Shown: in pieces, positions 33,371 to 40,942 of the stretch
How positions within the stretch are numbered: position 1 is the stretch's first letter
Layout: each line of letters begins with the position of its first letter
Position numbers and translations under genes: made by a program
Assembly: GCA_947479455.1 (NCBI GenBank)
Contig: CANJZE010000017.1
Span: forward strand, 39,143-103,142
Source of the DNA: Bacteroidota bacterium
GTDB lineage: Bacteria > Bacteroidota > Bacteroidia > Chitinophagales > LD1
Length of the DNA stretch: 64,000 nucleotides
Direction of reading: 5' to 3'
Notes under the pieces: generated by a model
Databases searched by the model: none
Told to the model about the DNA's origin: nothing
The model's input: only the letters and a program-made list of their open reading frames with translations

Positions 33371-34020
33371 TTGTTGAAGCGTACGGAATAAAACTGAAAC
33401 GTTTAACTGAAGAAGAACTTGAACTTGTTCGCACGCACCGAAACAGCGAAGCTATTCGGAACACCATGGAGTATCGCGAAACCATTACTGCTGAAATGCA
33501 GCAAAAATGGTTTACTACTATTGACAACGAGCACAACAACTATATGTTGATATACGTTGATGAAAAACCGATTGGCTTGATTAGCGGCACCCAAATTGAT
33601 TGGATAAATGGCATTACAGGAAATGGCGGAATTTTTATTTGGGCACAAGAGTTTATCGAAACTATTTACCCTTCACGTGCAGCTGTTTTGATGACAGACA
33701 TTGGTTTCTATTTGGGTATGAAAAAAAATTACGCCAGAATTTTACGTGATAATTTTAAGTCAATCGCTTTCAATGCATCTCTGGGTTACGAATTGCTTAC
33801 CAATCAAGATGACGTTTATAATCAGCAATATGAATTGACGGCTGACAAATATTTTTCTTCGGTGCAAAAGCTCAGAAACATTTTAGGAGTGGATGGAATC
33901 ATCCGTATTATTCTTGATAATGCAGCTCACCCGTCTTCGATTCGAATCGCTGAAACATTCAAAAATATTTCAGAAGAAACAAAGCAAAAAATATCACTCA
34001 CCATTATTTCTGCCGCATGA
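33367..34020 (+). CDS. GNAT acyltransferase (PseH-like)
   Basis: A 217-residue GNAT. The N-terminal pattern (RLTEEELELVRTHRNSEAIR, then Q-x-WF) resembles PseH and other UDP-aminosugar N-acetyltransferases; a Gly/Ser-rich CoA-binding region is less clear than in the canonical fold. In this cluster it could transfer an acyl group (perhaps the hydroxyacyl unit made upstream) to an amino sugar. That role is inference. It overlaps both neighbours by 4 bp. Confidence 0.65.
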   Translation: MIVEAYGIKLKRLTEEELELVRTHRNSEAIRNTMEYRETITAEMQQKWFTTIDNEHNNYMLIYVDEKPIGLISGTQIDWINGITGNGGIFIWAQEFIETIYPSRAAVLMTDIGFYLGMKKNYARILRDNFKSIAFNASLGYELLTNQDDVYNQQYELTADKYFSSVQKLRNILGVDGIIRIILDNAAHPSSIRIAETFKNISEETKQKISLTIISAA

Positions 34021-34727
34021 TTTGGTATTCATACAAAGGAATTCCTTATCACGGAGATTGTCCTGCTTTCTATGATTTAAGCAGCTTAAAATGGTTTGTA
34101 GAATTAACCAATAATCAACAGAAAATAAAATCATTGGTTCTCGATTATTTGAAACAGGAAGGAATCGAAATCGAAAAATATTTCAATACTAATTTGGTTA
34201 CAGGTAAAGAAAATTGGAAAGTTTCGCCATTTCTTTTTTGGGGTAACCGCAACGAAAAAAACATTTCGAAAGGGAAAGAACTGTTCAGCATGTTCGAAAA
34301 TATTCGAGGCATAACCGGTTTGTGCATCAGTATTCTTCCTTCGCAAACTTCTGTCAAACCTCATTACGGAGATACTGATGCTGTTTATCGTATTCATATT
34401 CCCGTAAAAATTCCGTGTCAATTACCCTCGTGCGGCTTGCGAGTAAATGGCATTGAAAAAAGTTGGGAACCAACCGAATTGCTTACGTTTTGCGATGCTC
34501 ATTTACACGAAGCTTGGAATCATTCTCCTGAAACTCGAATTGTTTTAATTGTAGATGTTTTACGCGAAGAATATTTATCGAAACAAAAAAACATTTGCCT
34601 CAACGTGCTATCACTTCTGCATTTACAACAGTTGATCAACTCTCATAAATGGATAAATTCGTTACCCGCTCTTGGAAAAGGTGTTCTAAGGATAATTTTA
34701 AAAACGCGTTTACTTGTAAAATCATGA
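34017..34727 (+). CDS. Asp/Asn beta-hydroxylase-family Fe(II)/2-oxoglutarate oxygenase (LpxO-like)
   Basis: A 236-residue protein matching the Asp/Asn hydroxylase family, which includes both protein hydroxylases and LpxO, the lipid A 2-hydroxylase. Iron ligands are H116 (KPHYGDTDAVYRIH) and H164 (DAHLHEAWN), with the co-substrate Arg174 (ETRIVLIVD). Unlike many 2OG oxygenases this family lacks the third carboxylate ligand. No membrane segment is obvious. In this cluster an acyl chain or glycolipid is a more likely target than a protein, but this is inference. The stop overlaps the next gene by 4 bp. Confidence 0.85.
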   Translation: MIWYSYKGIPYHGDCPAFYDLSSLKWFVELTNNQQKIKSLVLDYLKQEGIEIEKYFNTNLVTGKENWKVSPFLFWGNRNEKNISKGKELFSMFENIRGITGLCISILPSQTSVKPHYGDTDAVYRIHIPVKIPCQLPSCGLRVNGIEKSWEPTELLTFCDAHLHEAWNHSPETRIVLIVDVLREEYLSKQKNICLNVLSLLHLQQLINSHKWINSLPALGKGVLRIILKTRLLVKS

Positions 34728-35545
34728 GCCAATTAAAACAACCCCGCTTTGTTTTTCTGCATATTCCTAAAACCGGTGGAATGACCCTACGCCATGTTAT
34801 ATACAAACAATTTGAAGGAGCAAAATCTCTCACGATTAAGAAAGCCTTGGAAACACCGAACTTTTTAAATCGTTCATTGGAAGAGCGCAACAAACTAGGA
34901 CTTATCAGCGGGCATTTTCGTTTTACAGACGAGTTCACGTTTACTGACGAAACGAATTACTTTACCATGCTGCGCGATCCTAAAAAACGAATACTCTCTC
35001 ATTACAACTATCTTAATTTCCGCAAGCGCCATCCATTTTATAAAGAAATGACAACCAATAATTATTCCCTACATGATATGCTTACAAAAGGATACGTGTT
35101 GAATTTCGACAACTGTATGGTTCGTTTTCTATCGGGAAACGTGTTTAAAGATTTTGGCACTATCAATCAGGAAGATTATGAAAAGGCTATCGCCAATTTC
35201 GATAAATACTTTCAGCACTTTGGCATTAACGAATATTTCAACGAAAGTATTTTGATTTTGAATTACGAATTGAATTGGAAATTTCCGTACTACGCGCACA
35301 TTAACACAACCAACAAAAAGAAAATAACTTCCATTGAAGGAGAAGAAACTTTGGCTGCCTTGGCTAAGTGTACGCAATACGACCAAATGCTCTACGACTA
35401 CGCGCTAAAAAAATTCAAACGAAAACTTGAACTTCATCGTGAAAGTTTGGAAAAAGATTTGATTAAATTAAAAACAGGAAACCAACAGTTCCGTTTCTTT
35501 TTAAAGCTACACTACTTTCTCAATCGTGAAAAGGTAAACGGCTAA
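34724..35545 (+). CDS. Sulfotransferase (Sulfotransfer_2-like), copy 1
   Basis: A 273-residue PAPS-dependent sulfotransferase. The ATG at 34724 is chosen over one 75 bases upstream because it gives a 4-bp ATGA overlap with the previous gene and a normal N-terminus. PAPS motifs: FVFLHIPKTGGMT (5'-phosphosulfate loop, residues 10-21) and FTMLRDPKKRILSHYNY (3'-phosphate site). The C-terminus is Lys/Glu-rich. This subfamily sulfates carbohydrates. It is the first of three sulfotransferase genes and converges with the minus-strand gene at 35542, overlapping by 4 bp. Confidence 0.88.
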   Translation: MSQLKQPRFVFLHIPKTGGMTLRHVIYKQFEGAKSLTIKKALETPNFLNRSLEERNKLGLISGHFRFTDEFTFTDETNYFTMLRDPKKRILSHYNYLNFRKRHPFYKEMTTNNYSLHDMLTKGYVLNFDNCMVRFLSGNVFKDFGTINQEDYEKAIANFDKYFQHFGINEYFNESILILNYELNWKFPYYAHINTTNKKKITSIEGEETLAALAKCTQYDQMLYDYALKKFKRKLELHRESLEKDLIKLKTGNQQFRFFLKLHYFLNREKVNG

Positions 35546-36489
35546 TCAAAATTTACATATTGTATTAGCCACTCCAGGTACTTTTGCTTTCTAGTGGGTA
35601 TAAATTCATCGCTCAAATTTTGTCTTTTTGTTTTTATGAAACCTCTTTTTGCATCTAACCTCAACATAGTTGGGTAATGGAAAGTGGGATTCATAAGCCA
35701 TTTAAAATGCCTCTTTATTAAACTCAAATCGGCACCCGGAAATTTGGAAATATTCATGTGCGGAAATAGTTCTTTTATCATTTTATAAAACTCATTGTTA
35801 TTGTGTTTCAGTATGGCTGATGTACCCCAGTCTTTATATAACTCCAAACCAACGTGAAAGGTGAGATGTTTATCAGTCAGTAATACTGGGTTATCAGCAA
35901 AGGTGTATATGTTGTAAAATAAATCGTTGCAAACGGGTGGCGCACCTAAACATATATCATTAAGTATAAATTTCGAAAACAAACTACGCTTTACTACAAA
36001 ACAATCATAACCGGTATGCACTCGTCCCACTTCGCCATAGAGGGTGGCTAAATTTTTTTCGGAAGAAAATTTATTATGCAGCAGTCGTCTATTGATTATT
36101 ACTGCATCATACCCTTTAGCTACATATTCCGCAACGGTAGAATAAAAGTAGGGCATAAGAGCGATATCTAAATTGGTATAGATAATATACTCCGCGGTAG
36201 TGTTATCATAAACTGCCTGTAAAATATCTTTCAAAAAAGGAAGTGATTTACGCTGACCTGGCAAAACATCTGAAATGTCGCGTTGTAAATTAGGTAGCAC
36301 TAAAAATTCTGGATGACATTTAGCGGTAACTTCCTTTTTAGCAACACTGCAAAAACAAATATTACCGGGTAAACTGTAAGATGTCTTTGCTGCAAGCATG
36401 CTCTGAATTGTTACTTGCTGGGTAGTAAATAACGTCTCATTCTCATCGCGCGAAACCGGATTAATAATATGTGCAGCTGAAAAACTCAT
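35542..36489 (-). CDS. GT-A-like protein, possibly a glycosyltransferase, antisense inside the cluster
   Basis: A 315-residue protein without signal or membrane helices. Features suggest a nucleotide-diphospho-sugar transferase fold: a central YIIYTNLDIALMPYFY segment resembling the metal DxD region, and VGRVHTGYDCFVVKRSLF further on. Overall similarity is too weak to name a family. It is the only minus-strand gene between 28846 and 42426 and separates the first sulfotransferase from the other two, with a 30-bp divergent gap to the next gene, so it needs its own promoter. Confidence 0.6.
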   Translation of the reverse strand: MSFSAAHIINPVSRDENETLFTTQQVTIQSMLAAKTSYSLPGNICFCSVAKKEVTAKCHPEFLVLPNLQRDISDVLPGQRKSLPFLKDILQAVYDNTTAEYIIYTNLDIALMPYFYSTVAEYVAKGYDAVIINRRLLHNKFSSEKNLATLYGEVGRVHTGYDCFVVKRSLFSKFILNDICLGAPPVCNDLFYNIYTFADNPVLLTDKHLTFHVGLELYKDWGTSAILKHNNNEFYKMIKELFPHMNISKFPGADLSLIKRHFKWLMNPTFHYPTMLRLDAKRGFIKTKRQNLSDEFIPTRKQKYLEWLIQYVNFD

Positions 36490-36519
36490 GCTTTTAAAAA
36501 TTGCTTATATCTTAGTTTA

Positions 36520-37392
36520 ATGATTGAAAATTGCGGTTACAATATCGAAAAATTATATGACGATAATGTCGTTCCAAAAGTAAATAGGTATTTTCATCTA
36601 ACTGCAGTACACCGCATGTTACCTTCATTTTTTATTGCTGGTGTGCAAAAAGGAGGTACTACTTCGCTTTGCCAATATGCAGGACAGCACCCTCAAATAA
36701 TCCCTCCACAACGTAAAGACATCTATTTTTTTAACAACGAAGTCCATCACCAAAAAGGTATCAACTGGTATCGCGCTCATTTTCCTCACTTGGCTTATCA
36801 AAAGTTATACGAAGTAATTTACGGAGTTCGTTCGCTTACATTTGATGCTACACCCAATTATTTTGACGCACCTATGGCGGCTCAACGACTCAAGCAAGAG
36901 TTCCCGAGCGCTAAAATTATTTTACTCTTGCGTAATCCTATTGATAGAGCCTACTCCAATTATCAAATGGCAGTAAAGTTTGGTTTCGAAAATTTATCAT
37001 TTGAAGAAGCATTAATGATAGAAGAAGAACGATTACAAAATCAATCAAAATTTGCCCCTACTCAAATGACTCACAACTACGTTTACCAGCGACTTAGTTA
37101 TAAAAAACGAGGAGTATATATTGACTTTATAAAACCCTGGAAAGAATTATTTGACGAAAATTTGTTGATAATAGCTAGTGAAAAGTTATTAGCACAACCT
37201 CAAGAAAGCATGAACCAAGTAACTAACTTTTTGGGGTTGAACGAATATAGAAATTATCATTTCGAATTTTACAATAAAGGTGAATCCTCGAACAAAATGC
37301 CAGCTCACGTAAAACAAATGTTGCATAATTACTACAAACCTTATAATGAACAATTGTATAATTATCTTAAAATAGATTATGCCTGGCACTAA
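36520..37392 (+). CDS. Sulfotransferase (NDST-like), copy 2
   Basis: A 290-residue sulfotransferase. PAPS loop FFIAGVQKGGTTSL (about 37-50), the KDIYFFNNE segment and 3'-phosphate site LLRNPIDRAYSNYQMAVKFG are as in the heparan N-deacetylase/N-sulfotransferase-like subfamily. It differs from the other two copies in every motif. A TATATCTTAG string 6-16 bp upstream resembles the leader of 25977. It overlaps the next gene by 14 bp. Confidence 0.88.
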   Translation: MIENCGYNIEKLYDDNVVPKVNRYFHLTAVHRMLPSFFIAGVQKGGTTSLCQYAGQHPQIIPPQRKDIYFFNNEVHHQKGINWYRAHFPHLAYQKLYEVIYGVRSLTFDATPNYFDAPMAAQRLKQEFPSAKIILLLRNPIDRAYSNYQMAVKFGFENLSFEEALMIEEERLQNQSKFAPTQMTHNYVYQRLSYKKRGVYIDFIKPWKELFDENLLIIASEKLLAQPQESMNQVTNFLGLNEYRNYHFEFYNKGESSNKMPAHVKQMLHNYYKPYNEQLYNYLKIDYAWH

Positions 37393-38212
37393 ACTTTCCA
37401 TTGGCATTTTTCGCTTATTGCTACAATATATTCGTTGGTTACCGCATCGTTTAGGCTGGGTAAATCATGCAGCGTTTATATTACAACTATACGAAGTTCG
37501 CCCTACTGACATCTTTCTTGTTTCGTACCCAAAGTCGGGAAACACTTGGTTGCGTTTTATTATGGCTCACATGATTACAGGAAGTACCCGGCAACTTAGT
37601 TTTGAGGAAGTTGAGAAAGATGTTCCTGACGTTTACGTTTCGAAAGATTGGATTGACGAAATGCCTTCTCCCCGTTTTATCAAAACGCATGATGCACTAC
37701 TCTCCTATTTTCCTAAAACAATTTACATCGTGCGCGACTATCGTGACGTATTAGTTTCATACTATCATTACAAGATTGCGTTGAAAGAATTTGAAGGTGG
37801 TTTTTCTTCATTCATTCGAAGTCGAGAAATAACTGAACCTTTCGGTTCATGGAAAGAGCATGTTTCGAAAGCGTTACAATTTTCGAAGGACAATTCAAAT
37901 CGAATTTTGTTTCTGCGTTACGAGGATATGAAAATTAATTTTGAACAAACTGCATATCAGCTATCTGCATTTACAGGATTAAAAAAATTCAAAATAAACA
38001 GAATCAAAGAGTTAACCTGTTTTGAAAATTTACAGCAGAATGAAACAGAAAACGGAAGCGAGTTTAGGAACCGCAGCGGCAAAAATTTTTTTCGTGAAGG
38101 AAAGTGCGGGACTTGGAAAGAATTTATTTCAACCGATGATTTAAAATTTATTTATGCTGATTCAGAACTCGTTTCGTTACTCCATCAACTCAACTATCAA
38201 GTAGAAGCTTAG
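37379..38212 (+). CDS. Sulfotransferase (Sulfotransfer_1-like), copy 3
   Basis: A 277-residue PAPS sulfotransferase of the cytosolic aryl/alcohol type: IFLVSYPKSGNTWLRF (PAPS loop, 45-60), the KTHDALL segment holding the catalytic-type His, IYIVRDYRDVLVSYYHY (3'-phosphate), and a C-terminal FFREGKCGTWKEF block (the KxGxxGxWK-type motif). With the two preceding genes this gives three different sulfotransferase subfamilies in one cluster, pointing to several sulfation positions or acceptors. It overlaps copy 2 by 14 bp, with the MBOAT gene 1 bp downstream. Confidence 0.9.
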   Translation: MPGTKLSIGIFRLLLQYIRWLPHRLGWVNHAAFILQLYEVRPTDIFLVSYPKSGNTWLRFIMAHMITGSTRQLSFEEVEKDVPDVYVSKDWIDEMPSPRFIKTHDALLSYFPKTIYIVRDYRDVLVSYYHYKIALKEFEGGFSSFIRSREITEPFGSWKEHVSKALQFSKDNSNRILFLRYEDMKINFEQTAYQLSAFTGLKKFKINRIKELTCFENLQQNETENGSEFRNRSGKNFFREGKCGTWKEFISTDDLKFIYADSELVSLLHQLNYQVEA

Positions 38213-38213
38213 C

Positions 38214-40715
38214 GTGAAAAAAACAATTGCACTTCTTTTTCCTGAAGAAAACCCTGCCATAACTGCAAATGTTCAAAGAATTACGTTTGCTGCAATTGCA
38301 CAAAACATTTTTGCCTTATGCCTTTTATTCTTCATCATAAAAAAATTTGAAATTGAAAGCAATACAGGCATAAACAGTTTACCCTATTTTCTTATTCCTG
38401 CCTACTTGCTTTATGCTATTGTTCCAATTCGATTTAAAGCAGCAGTGTACGTCACCCTGTTTGTCTCTTGCACTTATTTCGCTTTTGGCTGGTTAAGCGG
38501 TTCTGTTCTTTTGTTGTTGTTACTCATTCCGTTCTTCATCTTTACGATTGCCTTAACCTGGAACTACCGACTACTGCTAACTATACTGTTTCTAGGTTTT
38601 ATGTGTTTGTTGCGTTCAGATATCCTCTACATGCCCAGTGTAAATTTGGTAATTCCATTCGCTGCTTCTGTACTAATATTCAGAGTAATACTTTTGTTAT
38701 ACGAATCAAAATACAACGGCATACATAACAACCATTGGTTGAATTTGGCTTATTTGTTTTCGTTTAATCATTTATTTTTTCTACTGGGCCCGGTAGTGGA
38801 CTACAAAATTTTTGTTCGAAGTTTTCAAGCCGTGAATGCCCGTGAGAATACCAATCGGGCGTTCTGGTTTTTGTTTTCCGGAGCTTTTCTTTTTATACTC
38901 CATAGAATTAGTACCGCAATTTTTGCCACAGATGCAGTAACTGATTTAAACACACTTATTCCTTTTCTCATAGGCAATTATTTGGTGGTTCTAAAAATAG
39001 TTGCCACGCTCACTTTTGCAGTAGGATGCATTACGCTATTTGGTTTTCAACTGCCAAATCCATTCGGGCTTTTCTTATTTGCTGATTCCTTCAAAAGCTA
39101 CTGGCGTAAGGTAAACATATACTGGCGCGAGTTTATGATGAAACTCATCTACTATCCCGTTTATTTTGAATTGCGTAAAAAAAGTAGTTACGCTTTTTTC
39201 ATTGCCCTCTTTTCAACGTTTATCTTCTCCTGGTTTTTTCATTGGTATCAAAAAACATGGATTACAGGAATTATCAGTTCAACCAGCACCGATTTTTTGT
39301 TTTGGCTTGCCCTAGGTTTGTTGGTAGCGTTTACTTCAAATGCGCAAAATGTTTCGGTCGACAACAAAGGCTTAGAAAAAACATTTTCACAAAACTTGCT
39401 GAAAGGTTGCAAAGTTTTATTGGTGTTCACCGTTATGTCTGTTTTATGGTTACTATGGAAATCTGAATCGCTTGCCGATTTTTTTTTCATCCTAAGCAAG
39501 GGAGCAAATGTTAAACTGGCTTCAGGCGCAAAAATTGCAGGTGTTGTTTTGATTTGCATTTGCGCATTTGCATGGGTGTCATTTTTTGTTCAGAAGAAAA
39601 AAGCCGAAAACCTGAAACAGGAACACGGCACTTACGTCATAATTGTTTTGCTCTCACTCTTACTATTGCTTCAATATTTTTACAGAAACACCGAAAGCCC
39701 GAAATGGCTCAGTGTAATTACAATGCCAGAAAAAGTAGCAACTCAAGAACAAGAAAAAAATGAAGCAGGTTACTATGAATCAATTATGAATACCGGGGCG
39801 AATTGGGAAATAAGTTTAAAGCGCTCCCGCAGATTTAATTCGCTAGATGAAATTACGGTTCGCACAAATGATTTATTGCTCCAAAAATTTGCGCCTAATA
39901 AAACACTAGTCTATAACGAACACCTGATTACAACAAATAGTTTTGGGCTACGCGATAAACAATACGCTTTTGCAAAACCAGATAGTGTTTATAGAATTTG
40001 TTTGCTAGGTACGTCCTATGAATTAGGAATGGGAGTTGACGATTCAGAAGTTTTTGAATCCATAACAGAGCAAAAACTAAATACTAAAAACGCCAATCTG
40101 AAAATTGAAATGCTGAATTTTTCGATGGGCGGATATTGTGTGGTGCAACAATTTGAACTTATGCAAAAGGTTGTTCCCTCGTATAAACCCGATGAAATTA
40201 TTTTGTTTGCACACACCGATGAATTGAGACGTTTCAATAATTTCTTTTGCCGGTACATCAAAAACGGAACTGATTTGAAATATGATTTTTTAAAAAAAAT
40301 AAAACAAGAGGCGGGAGTAAACCAACATCAAAGCCGTTTAGAAATTAAAGAGCGTCTTCTTCCATTTATGGCACAGATTACCGCTTATTGTTATCGAGGA
40401 ATTGTTGACCAATGCAAAAAACAAAACATTAAACCGGTTTGGGTTTTTCTACCGACTACGACCGATTTGCTTACCCCAACCAAAATTAATGAGGTAAGAA
40501 CGCTTGCTGTTGAGGAAGGATTTGAAACATATGTACTCAACACGGCATATGCTCATACGAATGGAAAGGATATTACCATGAGCGAAACAGATACGCACCC
40601 TAACAAACTCGGGCATTTTCTAATTGCGCAATCATTTTATAATTTGCTTACCGACTCATCAAATCATTTACTAGAAACTACCACATGGACAAAGAACAAA
40701 TCAAAAATTCAGTAA
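38214..40715 (+). CDS. Fused MBOAT O-acyltransferase + SGNH-hydrolase-domain protein (DltB-DltD-like)
   Basis: An 833-residue membrane protein. Residues 1 to ~470 are polytopic and match MBOAT acyltransferases: SYWRKVNIYWREFMMKLIYY, then FSWFFHWYQKTW with the conserved His at about 343. After ~80 linker residues the C-terminal domain (about 595-833) is SGNH-like: nucleophile S601 in LGTSYELGMG, a Gly/Tyr block GGYCVVQQ, and D793-x-H795 in DTHPNKLGH. MBOAT plus SGNH in one chain parallels DltB (channel/transferase) and DltD (Ser-Asp-His acyl-transfer helper) of Gram-positive D-alanylation. It overlaps the carrier protein by 31 bp. The start is a GTG just after the sulfotransferase stop. Confidence 0.85.
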   Translation: MKKTIALLFPEENPAITANVQRITFAAIAQNIFALCLLFFIIKKFEIESNTGINSLPYFLIPAYLLYAIVPIRFKAAVYVTLFVSCTYFAFGWLSGSVLLLLLLIPFFIFTIALTWNYRLLLTILFLGFMCLLRSDILYMPSVNLVIPFAASVLIFRVILLLYESKYNGIHNNHWLNLAYLFSFNHLFFLLGPVVDYKIFVRSFQAVNARENTNRAFWFLFSGAFLFILHRISTAIFATDAVTDLNTLIPFLIGNYLVVLKIVATLTFAVGCITLFGFQLPNPFGLFLFADSFKSYWRKVNIYWREFMMKLIYYPVYFELRKKSSYAFFIALFSTFIFSWFFHWYQKTWITGIISSTSTDFLFWLALGLLVAFTSNAQNVSVDNKGLEKTFSQNLLKGCKVLLVFTVMSVLWLLWKSESLADFFFILSKGANVKLASGAKIAGVVLICICAFAWVSFFVQKKKAENLKQEHGTYVIIVLLSLLLLLQYFYRNTESPKWLSVITMPEKVATQEQEKNEAGYYESIMNTGANWEISLKRSRRFNSLDEITVRTNDLLLQKFAPNKTLVYNEHLITTNSFGLRDKQYAFAKPDSVYRICLLGTSYELGMGVDDSEVFESITEQKLNTKNANLKIEMLNFSMGGYCVVQQFELMQKVVPSYKPDEIILFAHTDELRRFNNFFCRYIKNGTDLKYDFLKKIKQEAGVNQHQSRLEIKERLLPFMAQITAYCYRGIVDQCKKQNIKPVWVFLPTTTDLLTPTKINEVRTLAVEEGFETYVLNTAYAHTNGKDITMSETDTHPNKLGHFLIAQSFYNLLTDSSNHLLETTTWTKNKSKIQ

Positions 40716-40942
40716 GAAATTACATAGCTCAAAATATTTTCGGCAATAAGCTACCCAACGATTTTAATGATGATACGGCTTTGGTGAGTAGTAGGTTAAT
40801 GGATTCAATCAGCACTTTAAAAATGATAAACCATTTTGAAGATGAATTGAAAATAGAATGTAAAGCCCATGAAGTAACAGCTGATAATTTGGATTCAGTA
40901 AATGTTTTTACAGCTTTTCTATTGCGTAAACTTTCGAAATGA
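40685..40942 (+). CDS. Acyl/aminoacyl carrier protein (DltC-like)
   Basis: An 85-residue carrier protein with a normal phosphopantetheine site, LMDSISTLKMI (Ser41). It is flanked by the MBOAT-SGNH gene upstream (31-bp overlap) and the amino-acid adenylating ligase downstream (4-bp ATGA overlap). This is the gene set of D-alanyl carrier protein systems: A-domain ligase loads the carrier, MBOAT and SGNH parts move the aminoacyl group out. Ordinary fatty-acid ACPs have a DSLDTVELVM context that this protein lacks. Confidence 0.82.
   Translation: MDKEQIKNSVRNYIAQNIFGNKLPNDFNDDTALVSSRLMDSISTLKMINHFEDELKIECKAHEVTADNLDSVNVFTAFLLRKLSK

Noticed and set aside
38214..40715. Reading the 833-residue gene as two genes
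   Set aside because: The frame is continuous with no stop or start between the MBOAT and SGNH parts, so a fusion is the direct reading.
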